From assembly GCA_002372235.1 (NCBI GenBank), contig DFJI01000047.1, positions 1-23,532 on the forward strand: DNA of 23,532 nt, written 5' to 3'. Position 1 is the stretch's first letter. Every line of letters begins with the position of its first letter. Made by a program: the position numbers and the translations under genes. Positions 8,264 through 14,455 of this stretch are shown here, one piece after another. The notes beneath the pieces were generated by a model, which was not told where the DNA came from, did no database searches, and was given only the letters and a program-made list of their open reading frames with translations. This DNA comes from Prevotella sp. UBA3675. GTDB taxonomy: Bacteria > Bacteroidota > Bacteroidia > Bacteroidales > Bacteroidaceae.

Positions 8264-8958
8264 AGCAGTTCTTTGAGGAACCGGCTGAGGGCCTCAACGT
8301 CCTTCATGCCCGGCTCTGTCTCAAAGCGTGAGTTCAGGTCGATGCCGATGCACTTGGGGTGGTGGAAAGCCTTGATGCACGCTGCGTCATCGGGGCCTAT
8401 GCCACCACTCAGCAGGAAAGGCTTCGCGCCGTCGTAGGCTTCGAGTACGCTCCAGTCAAACTGACGGCCACTGCCGCCAACGGTCTTGCTCTGTGTGTCG
8501 AACAAGAAGTAATCTACGCAGTCCTCGTACTGCTTGCAGGAGGCTATCGCCTCACTGCTCAGCAACGGGTCGCCAGTGGGAATGCTGATGGCCTTGATGA
8601 ACTGTAAGCCCGGGCGAATGTCGGGATCGAGCGTGCGTCGCAGGTTGCGGATGAAAGTGGGCGACTCGTGACCGTGGAGCTGAATGAGATCCAACTGGTA
8701 GTTGACGGTTCGTGTAATGATGTTCTGAGCCATCTCGTCCACGAACACGCCGACTCTTGAGACCTTTCCCCCCTGATGGAGATCGGAGGGAGCTTCCGCC
8801 CTGTCAGGAATAATTCCTGCATGGGTGGGAATCATCGTCACGTTGCGGGGCGACTTGTCCCAGAAAATCATGCCTATCCAGTTCACTCCTAACGCGGTCA
8901 CCGCACGGATGTTCTCACCGTTGCGCATGCCACACACTTTAATAATCTTGCAGTCCAT
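8260..8958 (-). CDS. trpF: Phosphoribosylanthranilate isomerase with internal insertion
   Basis: This 232-residue TIM barrel performs the Amadori rearrangement of phosphoribosyl-anthranilate to CdRP. KVCGM (catalytic Cys9), the general-acid Asp154 in FLFDTQS, GGSGRQFDW (161-169) and LLSGGIGPDD near the C-terminus are clear. It is some 20-30 residues longer than the usual 200-210. Extra sequence lies between SPR (36-38) and VGVF (69-72), about 30 residues where typical TrpF has about 17, and it contains the GC-rich stretch listed separately. All catalytic motifs are intact, so the insertion is probably tolerated in a loop. It starts 147 nt after trpC, the longest spacer in the operon, and its stop codon is part of the 9-bp array before trpA. 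Confidence 0.95.
   Translation of the reverse strand: MDCKIIKVCGMRNGENIRAVTALGVNWIGMIFWDKSPRNVTMIPTHAGIIPDRAEAPSDLHQGGKVSRVGVFVDEMAQNIITRTVNYQLDLIQLHGHESPTFIRNLRRTLDPDIRPGLQFIKAISIPTGDPLLSSEAIASCKQYEDCVDYFLFDTQSKTVGGSGRQFDWSVLEAYDGAKPFLLSGGIGPDDAACIKAFHHPKCIGIDLNSRFETEPGMKDVEALSRFLKELL
8761..8823 (-). repeat. Small GC-rich imperfect palindrome inserted in trpF
   Basis: Residues 46-66 of TrpF (GIIPDRAEAPSDLHQGGK) are encoded by a segment in which TCCCTCC and GGGGGGA can pair (7 bp, one G-U) around a short loop. The peptide is Pro/Gly/Ala-rich, unlike the flanking barrel, and family comparison places it where TrpF normally has a short loop. It looks like an in-frame insertion of a small palindromic element, but a lineage-specific loop is the alternative. 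Confidence 0.5.
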
Positions 8959-8979
8959 ATTTCAAGTTTGATTCTTCTC

Positions 8980-9105
8980 TTATTTTTTAAGTTCTTCACG
9001 TTGTCTCGTTGCCTGTCGTGCAAAGGGCTTCCAGGTGCCGCTCAATGCCCCGGTTCGGTCATCTATCGACCGAGAGTCGGTCCGTTCTTCGGTCAAAATG
9101 TGCTG
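8980..9105 (-). other. trpC/trpF spacer: open frame and competing hairpins
   Basis: After the trpC TGA the same frame stays open for 41 codons to a TAA at 8982-8980, but has no ATG. A second frame here is also open. On the minus strand GACCGA occurs three times (9094-9089, 9082-9077, 9060-9055) and TCGGTC once (9073-9068), so one arm could pair with any of three partners; the tightest hairpin is 9068-9082 with a 3-nt loop. Decayed coding sequence, an intergenic repeat or a regulatory or processing site are all possible. Confidence 0.45.
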
Positions 9106-9858
9106 TCAAACCTGCGGAAATCGAATCTTCTCAATAAAAGCAGCAAGGGCTTGTCCTGGATTGGGCGCTTTCATGAAGGTCTCTCCAATGAGGAATCCGC
9201 TGAATCCGGCGCTTTGCAATTCCCTGATGACGTGTGTGCTGCTTATTCCGCTTTCGCTTATTTTGACGGTTCCTTTCGGGAGCTTTTCTGCCATGCGGAA
9301 CGAGTGCTCTACATCGGTTACGAATGAGCCTAAATGGCGGTTGTTGATACCGCATAAGTCAGGCTCCAGCTCGGCATAGTCTAACTCGTCTTCGCCGTGC
9401 ATCTCAAGTAGCACCTCCAGGCCCATTGAATGGGCTTTGTCCATGAGCACTCGGCACTGTTGTCTTGACAGACAGGCCGCTATGAGCAGTACAGCCGAGG
9501 CACCGCAGAGCAGGGCTTCATAGAGCTGCAGCTCGTCGATGACGAAGTTCTTATACAGGATGGGGAGGGTCACTCCCGACTGTCTCGCCTCCATAATAAA
9601 ACGGTCGTGACCGCCAAAATATTGTTTATCGGTGAGGATGGAGAGTGCAGCGGCTCCGTTCTGTTGGTAGCTCAGGGGAATCTCGCCGGCTCGTCCATCT
9701 TCCTTGATCCACCCCTTTGAGGGCGAGCGCCGTTTGAACTCGGCGATGATGCCCGTGTCGCTCTTCAGGAGCGCTTCGCGCAGTGAAGGCTTCTTGGCAC
9801 GCATCTGTGCCAGTTCCGTTTGCTTGTGCGCAATGATTTGTTCTAAGATGTCAGCCAT
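9106..9858 (-). CDS. trpC: Indole-3-glycerol phosphate synthase
   Basis: The 250-residue TIM barrel decarboxylates and cyclises CdRP to indole-3-glycerol phosphate. IIAEFKRRSPSKG (Glu40, Lys42), ILTDKQYFGG (74-83), the active-site Lys103 in LYKNFVID, Glu152 in LLEMHGE, INNRHL (Asn173) and KISESGIS (Glu202, Ser203) cover the known catalytic set. Length is normal and it is monofunctional, not fused to trpF as in enteric bacteria. It begins 3 nt after trpD, which suggests translational coupling, and is followed by the unusual 147-nt spacer before trpF. Confidence 0.97.
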   Translation of the reverse strand: MADILEQIIAHKQTELAQMRAKKPSLREALLKSDTGIIAEFKRRSPSKGWIKEDGRAGEIPLSYQQNGAAALSILTDKQYFGGHDRFIMEARQSGVTLPILYKNFVIDELQLYEALLCGASAVLLIAACLSRQQCRVLMDKAHSMGLEVLLEMHGEDELDYAELEPDLCGINNRHLGSFVTDVEHSFRMAEKLPKGTVKISESGISSTHVIRELQSAGFSGFLIGETFMKAPNPGQALAAFIEKIRFPQV

Positions 9859-9861
9859 TGT

Positions 9862-10860
9862 TCAGGAGTTGATTTCCACGAATTTCTTAAACGTCCGAAG
9901 TGCCGCTCCGCTGTCGATACTGGTGCGGGCGATGTCAATACACTCTTCGATGCTCTTCTGTCCGCGTTCCAGTACCTGAATGCCGAAGGCGGCATTGGCC
10001 AGCACAATGTTCTTCTGAGCCGGCAGGCAACGGTTCTCCAGCACTGAGTCGAATATCTGCTTGGCTTCCTCCTCAGTGGCACCAGCCACGAGCTCTTCGG
10101 GTTTGGCCCTCTCAAAGCCGAGGTCAGTGGGCGAGAAGATTTTCTCGTAGTGATTGGTCGTCACCTTGAAGTCGCCCGTGAGCGATATCTCGTCGTAGCC
10201 GTCGATGGTGTTCACGATGCCATAGTCGATACCGATTCGCTGATACACATTATTATAAAGACGCATCTGGTCGAGATTGGCCACGCCGAGCAGCTGGCAC
10301 TGTGGCTGCGAGGGGTTGACAATAGGGCCCAGCAGATTGAAGAACGTGGGGAAGGGCAGTGCCTTGCGAATGGGGCCTACGAACTTCATGGCACGCGCAA
10401 AAAGCTGAGCGTGCAGATAGACAATGCCGCACTCATTGAGGCTGCGGTTCAGGCGGTCGATATTGTCGGTGAACTTCACGCCGTGGTTGGCTATCACGTT
10501 TGAGGCTCCGCTGGTGCTGGTGGCGGCATAGTTGCCGTGTTTGGCCACCTTATAGCCAGCTCCGGCTATGACAAAGCAGGAGGTGGTAGAGATGTTGAAG
10601 GTGTTCTTGCGGTCGCCGCCAGTGCCCACCACGTCGATGTAGCGGTCGCACTGCAGCGGAACAGGCACGCCGGTCTCCAGAATGCCGTCGCGGAAGCCCA
10701 ACAGCTCGTCAACCGTGATGCCGCGCATCTGCAAGCCCGTAATGAGGGCGGTTACTTGTTCGGTGGGATATGCGCTCTTGGTGATGCCCACCAGAATGTT
10801 CTTGGTCTCCTCACGAGTGAGTTCCTCGTGGTTGAGAATCTTGGCTAAAATTTCTTTCAT
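9862..10860 (-). CDS. trpD: Anthranilate phosphoribosyltransferase
   Basis: The 332-residue enzyme joins anthranilate to PRPP. VVGTGGDRKNTFNIST contains the PRPP-binding GTGGD (79-83) and NIST (89-92); KHGNYAATSTSGASNV carries the KHGN motif (107-110); FNLLGPIVNPSQP is the family hinge signature. Length is normal and there is no glutaminase fusion. The ATG overlaps the TGA of trpG by 4 nt (ATGA), and trpC follows 3 nt after the stop, so trpG-trpD-trpC form a tightly coupled block. Confidence 0.97.
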   Translation of the reverse strand: MKEILAKILNHEELTREETKNILVGITKSAYPTEQVTALITGLQMRGITVDELLGFRDGILETGVPVPLQCDRYIDVVGTGGDRKNTFNISTTSCFVIAGAGYKVAKHGNYAATSTSGASNVIANHGVKFTDNIDRLNRSLNECGIVYLHAQLFARAMKFVGPIRKALPFPTFFNLLGPIVNPSQPQCQLLGVANLDQMRLYNNVYQRIGIDYGIVNTIDGYDEISLTGDFKVTTNHYEKIFSPTDLGFERAKPEELVAGATEEEAKQIFDSVLENRCLPAQKNIVLANAAFGIQVLERGQKSIEECIDIARTSIDSGAALRTFKKFVEINS

Positions 10861-11420
10861 GCGTCTATAAAGTTTTTGATGATGGTACGTCCTTGTGGGG
10901 TAAGCACAGACTCAGGGTGAAACTGAATGCCGTGGATGTCGAAGTCTCGGTGGCGCAGGGCCATGATCTGTCCTTCGTCGCTCTCTGCAGTGATTTCCAG
11001 ACAGGTGGGGAAATCTTCCTTTGACACCACCCATGAATGGTAGCGGCCTATGGTGATGGAACTGTCTAACCCATTGAAAATCGGGTCGTTGGATGTGATG
11101 TGACAGGGCGTGGCGACACCGTGGAAGACTTCTGAAAGGTTCTCTAATTTGCCGCCGAAAGCCTCGCCGATGGCCTGATGCCCCAGACAGACACCGAGGA
11201 TGGGCTTGCGACCGGCATAGGTGCGAATCACGTCGAGTAGCAATCCGGCCTCAGAGGGAATGCCCGGGCCGGGCGAAAGGATAATCTTGTCGAACGCTTC
11301 GAGTCGTGGAAGCTCGAACTGGTCGTTGCGTAGCACGGTGACCTCGGCACCGAGTTCTTTCACCAAATGACTCAGATTGTAGGTGAATGAGTCGTAGTTG
11401 TCGATGATAACTATTTTCAT
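10857..11420 (-). CDS. trpG: Anthranilate synthase glutamine amidotransferase subunit
   Basis: The 187-residue class I glutaminase supplies ammonia to TrpE. SPGPGIPSEAG (49-59) forms the oxyanion-side loop, GVCLGHQAIG holds the nucleophile Cys78, and FHPESVLTP supplies His168 and Glu170. Length is normal for stand-alone TrpG; a shared role in p-aminobenzoate synthesis cannot be excluded from sequence. Its start codon directly abuts the 9-bp array that fills the whole spacer after trpE. Confidence 0.96.
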   Translation of the reverse strand: MKIVIIDNYDSFTYNLSHLVKELGAEVTVLRNDQFELPRLEAFDKIILSPGPGIPSEAGLLLDVIRTYAGRKPILGVCLGHQAIGEAFGGKLENLSEVFHGVATPCHITSNDPIFNGLDSSITIGRYHSWVVSKEDFPTCLEITAESDEGQIMALRHRDFDIHGIQFHPESVLTPQGRTIIKNFIDA

Positions 11421-11474
11421 AGGACTTATATGACTTATGGGACTTATATGACTTATGGGACTTATATGACTTAT
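11421..11474 (-). repeat. 9-bp tandem array filling the trpE/trpG spacer
   Basis: Six 9-bp units that also read as three copies of the 18-bp unit AGGACTTATATGACTTAT, with a G/A difference at the first base. The array runs from the base next to the trpG ATG through the whole 50-nt spacer into the trpE stop codon (11473-11471). In the stop register every unit supplies another TAA. Confidence 0.93.
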
Positions 11475-12862
11475 AGGGTTCCGGCTTTCTCAATGGCTCG
11501 CCGCAGTGCCCCCAGCTTGTTGTTCACTTCCTGTAGCTCGTAGTCCTCGTTGCTCTTGGCCACGATGCCTCCACCGGCCTGGAACCACAGCTCGCCGTTG
11601 CGCGAGACGAAGGTGCGGATGGTGATGGCCTGATTGAGCGAGCCGTTGAGCCCGATGACTCCGATGCAGCCGCCGTAGGCTCCACGGTTGTGCGGCTCAT
11701 ATTCGGAAATGAGCTGCATGGCACGCACTTTGGGCGCTCCACTCAGCGTTCCGGCGGGGAAGGTGTCAATGAAAGCTTTGATGGGGTCGGCACCATCGTC
11801 CAGCTCGCCCGAAACGCGGCTCACCAGATGGATGACGTGCGAATAGTACTGAATGTCCTTGTAGTAATCTACCTGCACGTTGTGGCAGTTGCGCGACAGG
11901 TCGTTGCGGGCCAGGTCAACCAGCATCACGTGCTCGGCATTCTCCTTCGGGTCGTTGCGCAGGAATTCGGCCCCCTTTCGGTCAGCCTCGGCATCGCCAG
12001 TGCGCTTTGTCGTGCCAGCTATCGGGTCAATGTAGGCTTTACGGCCTTCAATGCGGCAGTGCGTCTCGGGACTGGAGCCGAAGATGCGGAAGCCGCCGAA
12101 GTCGAAGTAGAACAGGTAGGGTGAGGGGTTAATGCTGCGCAGGGTGCGATAGAGCTTGAAGTCGTCGCCCTCATATTGCTGGACAAATCGGCGTGAGAGC
12201 ACAATCTGGAACACGTCGCCGCGCAGACAGTGCTGAATGCCGCGTCGGATGTTGGCCTTATGCTCGTCGTCGGAAAGCGTAGAGCGCACGTCTCCTATGG
12301 GATGGAAGTCGTAGGCTTGCACGTTGGTCTTGTTCATCGACTTGTAGATAGCATCAATGTCACTCTCGCTGCCCAGCGACACGATAGTGAGCTGGTTGTT
12401 GAAATGGTCGAACACGATGATGTCGCGAAACAGAATGTAGAGCACGTCGGGCGCGTCGTTCTTCTCCTGTGTCTCGTCCTTTATGGCAATCTGTTCGAAA
12501 TAGCGCACAGCATTGAACGACGTATAGCCGAAGAGACCGCAATAGTCGTGGTGCTCACCTCTCACGTGAATGTTGTCTATGAGCGCGTGGATGGCTTCGG
12601 CAGTGCCGAATCGGGTGTTGATGTCCTGTCGGAGAGCGGTGCCGTCGGGATATTTGACTGTAGCAGTACCGTGAGCGATGGCAACCGAGGCAATGGGGTG
12701 GATGCCGATGAACGAGCGGGCATTGCTCTGTTCGTGATAGTCAGAACTCTCCATCAGCGCACTTTGCGGATAGAGGTCGCGCAGCCGCATATAGACTCCT
12801 ACCGGGGTGTAGAGGTCGGCCAGGATGGTGCGCGAAGTGGTGGTGTAATTAAAAGTTTCCAT
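11471..12862 (-). CDS. trpE: Anthranilate synthase component I
   Basis: The 463-residue protein converts chorismate to anthranilate with TrpG. LMESS (36-40) corresponds to the LLES motif that binds tryptophan in feedback-sensitive TrpE, so allosteric inhibition by Trp is likely. The chorismate-binding part shows FQIVLSRRF, FGSSPETHCR, IDPIAGT, LVDLARNDLSRN, SHVIHLVSRVSGEL, AGTLSGAPK and AYGGCIG, ending with QAGGGIVAKSNEDYE, all standard TrpE/PabB signatures; the Trp-binding motif and operon position favour TrpE. The start overlaps the 3' end of trpB by 14 nt. The TAA stop is part of the repeat array leading to trpG. Confidence 0.96.
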   Translation of the reverse strand: METFNYTTTSRTILADLYTPVGVYMRLRDLYPQSALMESSDYHEQSNARSFIGIHPIASVAIAHGTATVKYPDGTALRQDINTRFGTAEAIHALIDNIHVRGEHHDYCGLFGYTSFNAVRYFEQIAIKDETQEKNDAPDVLYILFRDIIVFDHFNNQLTIVSLGSESDIDAIYKSMNKTNVQAYDFHPIGDVRSTLSDDEHKANIRRGIQHCLRGDVFQIVLSRRFVQQYEGDDFKLYRTLRSINPSPYLFYFDFGGFRIFGSSPETHCRIEGRKAYIDPIAGTTKRTGDAEADRKGAEFLRNDPKENAEHVMLVDLARNDLSRNCHNVQVDYYKDIQYYSHVIHLVSRVSGELDDGADPIKAFIDTFPAGTLSGAPKVRAMQLISEYEPHNRGAYGGCIGVIGLNGSLNQAITIRTFVSRNGELWFQAGGGIVAKSNEDYELQEVNNKLGALRRAIEKAGTL

Positions 12863-14051
12863 ATTCTCCAGCTAAGTTCTTGTTGTTCAGATAGGTTTCT
12901 ACGTCCTTGTCGCCGCGTCCGCTCACCGTGAGCACCACTACGTCGTCTTTACGGAACTGCATCTTCGGGAGAACGGCCAAGGCATGGGCAGACTCCAGTG
13001 CGGGGATGATGCCTTCCATGCGCGTCAGTTCGTAGGCGGCACGTATGGCCTCGTCGTCGTTGATGCTATAGACGGTGGCGCGATGCTGTGTGGCCAGGTT
13101 GGCGTGCATGGGACCGATGCCGGGATAGTCGAGTCCGGCAGAGATGCTTTCTGCTTCAATGATCTGTCCGTCAGGCGTTTGCATGACCAGTGTCTTGGCT
13201 CCGTGGAGGATGCCCATGCGGCCCACATGAATGGTTGCGGCTGTATGGCCAGTGTCGGCTCCTTGTCCGCCTGCTTCGGCCAGCACAATCTTCACCCGTT
13301 CGTCGTCAATGTAGTGGTAGATGGTACCGGCAGCATTGGAGCCGCCGCCCACGCAGGCCATAAGGTAGTCGGGACAGTCGCGCCCGATTTTCTCTTGCAG
13401 TTGTGCTTTGATCTCCTTCGAGATGATGCTCTGCAGACGGGCTACCATGTCGGGGTAGGGGTGAGGCCCTACGGTAGAGCCGATGATGTAGAACGTGTCG
13501 GAAGGATGGCAGCACCAGTCGCGAATGGCCTCATTGGTGGCATCCTTGAGAGTCCAGTTGCCTGTCTTCACGGGGCGGACCTCAGCTCCCAGCATCTTCA
13601 TGCGTTCCACGTTCACGTGCTGTCGCTCCACGTCGAGCGCTCCTTGATAGACCACGCACGGCATGTCCATGAGTGCACACACCGTAGCTGTGGCCACACC
13701 GTGCTGTCCAGCGCCCGTCTCGGCAATGATGCGCTTCTTGCCCATCTTCTTTGCCAGCAGAATCTGTCCGATGGTGTTGTTGATTTTGTGAGCGCCCGTG
13801 TGGTTCAGGTCCTCACGCTTCAGGTAGAGACGGCATCCGTACTTCTCGCTCATGCGCCGCGCATAATAAAGAGGAGAGGGGCGGCCCACGTAGTCGCGCA
13901 GCAGCGACATGTACTCCTGTTGGAACTCGTCAGACTCCAGGATGGGCAGGTATTGTTCCTGCAGGTTCTTCACCGTGGCATAGAGAATCTCGGGAACATA
14001 GGCACCGCCAAACGCTCCGTAGAATCCCTGTTGATTGACTAAATAGCTCAT
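12849..14051 (-). CDS. trpB: Tryptophan synthase beta chain, TrpB1 type
   Basis: The 400-residue PLP enzyme condenses indole with serine to give tryptophan. LKREDLNHTGAHKINNTIGQ contains the PLP lysine Lys89, ACVGGGSNAAG is the phosphate loop, and DGQIIEAESISAGLDYPGIGP marks the TrpB1 class that pairs with TrpA. It is the first gene of the operon, as in other Bacteroidales but unlike enteric bacteria, so its transcription is directly downstream of the leader attenuator. The start codon lies 49 nt after the terminator hairpin's U-run. Its end overlaps trpE by 14 nt. Confidence 0.97.
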   Translation of the reverse strand: MSYLVNQQGFYGAFGGAYVPEILYATVKNLQEQYLPILESDEFQQEYMSLLRDYVGRPSPLYYARRMSEKYGCRLYLKREDLNHTGAHKINNTIGQILLAKKMGKKRIIAETGAGQHGVATATVCALMDMPCVVYQGALDVERQHVNVERMKMLGAEVRPVKTGNWTLKDATNEAIRDWCCHPSDTFYIIGSTVGPHPYPDMVARLQSIISKEIKAQLQEKIGRDCPDYLMACVGGGSNAAGTIYHYIDDERVKIVLAEAGGQGADTGHTAATIHVGRMGILHGAKTLVMQTPDGQIIEAESISAGLDYPGIGPMHANLATQHRATVYSINDDEAIRAAYELTRMEGIIPALESAHALAVLPKMQFRKDDVVVLTVSGRGDKDVETYLNNKNLAGEYGNF

Positions 14052-14099
14052 AGCTTACTGTTTTTATGTTATAAAGTTTTTATGTGGTTGCTCTTATCG

Positions 14100-14131
14100 A
14101 AAAAAGGCCCGCCGTAAGAACGACGAGCCTT
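14100..14131 (-). terminator. trp operon attenuator (leader terminator hairpin)
   Basis: On the minus strand AAGGCTCGTCG (14131-14121), loop TTCTTA, and CGGCGGGCCTT (14114-14104) form an 11-bp stem with two G-U pairs, followed directly by TTTT. It lies between the Trp-rich leader peptide and trpB, where an intrinsic terminator only makes sense as an attenuator. Upstream CTTG (14148-14145) can instead pair with CAAG (14132-14129), and AGC just upstream with GCT, giving a possible weak antiterminator. Confidence 0.85.
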
Positions 14132-14166
14132 GTTTTCTTTTCAGCAAGATGCATGCGGCTGGTTTC

Positions 14167-14223
14167 TCACGACTGTTTCAATCTTGAGTTGCGCCACCAC
14201 CATGCATTTGCGTTCATTGTCAT
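14167..14223 (-). CDS. trpL: trp leader peptide with three consecutive Trp codons
   Basis: The frame encodes MTMNANAWWWRNSRLKQS and stops at TGA (14169-14167); a second in-frame ATG at 14217 would give 16 residues. Three tandem TGG codons (14202-14194) in an 18-codon frame, 44 nt after the promoter -7 box in position and followed by a terminator hairpin, are the hallmark of a ribosome-mediated trp attenuator. The sequence around the Trp codons includes ATGCATG (14207-14201), which can pair with CATGCAT (14155-14149) downstream of the stop as a 1:2 hairpin. A ribosome stalled for lack of Trp-tRNA would mask the first arm and free the second. The frame and codons are seen directly; the switching model follows the proteobacterial precedent and is inference here. 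Confidence 0.85.
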   Translation of the reverse strand: MTMNANAWWWRNSRLKQS

Positions 14224-14252
14224 GAGTCTAAAGTTTAGTTGATTCTTGGTTG

Positions 14253-14284
14253 CAAAGATATGCACTTTTATCTGAACAAACAAA
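14253..14284 (-). promoter_or_regulatory. Bacteroidetes-type promoter of the trp operon
   Basis: On the minus strand TATCTTTG (14260-14253) is a perfect TAnnTTTG -7 box and TTTG (14284-14281) a -33 box with 20-bp spacing, identical in layout to the pectin operon promoter. A second TTTG abuts at 14280-14277. The leader ATG follows about 30 nt downstream of the -7 box. Confidence 0.8.
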
Positions 14285-14289
14285 TATTT

Positions 14290-14336
14290 TTGCATGTTTT
14301 TTCGTAGAAAAGCGTATTCTTGCATATTTATTGCAT
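14290..14336. promoter_or_regulatory. Three TTGCAT boxes between the divergent promoters
   Basis: TTGCAT occurs at 14290-14295, 14320-14325 and 14331-14336, spaced 30 and 11 bp, close to three and one helical turns, just upstream of the trp -33 box. A candidate operator, but the region is AT-rich and three hexamers could be chance. Confidence 0.3.
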
Positions 14337-14363
14337 GCGCTTTACTATTCTTTCGTTAATCTT

Positions 14364-14404
14364 CTCAAAAAACGACAATGTTTTGAGTTTTTTTCCTATA
14401 TTTG
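14364..14404 (+). promoter_or_regulatory. Promoter region of the GH128-like operon with inverted repeat
   Basis: TATATTTG (14397-14404) is a perfect TAnnTTTG -7 box 51 nt before the ATG. No good -33 TTTG is found 19-21 bp upstream. That position falls instead between the arms of the inverted repeat CTCAAAA (14364-14370) / TTTTGAG (14381-14387), which could be an activator or repressor site. Divergent from the trp promoter. Confidence 0.6.
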
Positions 14405-14455
14405 CAACGTATTACTAACTGAGTAAGAATAAAAACCAAAATCTTTATAAAAACA

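Noticed and set aside
8169..8297. N-terminal extension of TrpA
   Set aside because: The extension is the translation of the 9-bp array and C-tract, overlaps the trpF stop, and would add 43 residues absent from TrpA; the start at 8168 gives the family length.
12230..12931. 233-codon plus-strand frame
   Set aside because: Antisense to trpE and the end of trpB, with no domain and no promoter.
12984..14042. 352-codon plus-strand frame
   Set aside because: Fully antisense to trpB; composition (many His, Val, Gly) is what the reverse of a GC-biased coding frame gives.
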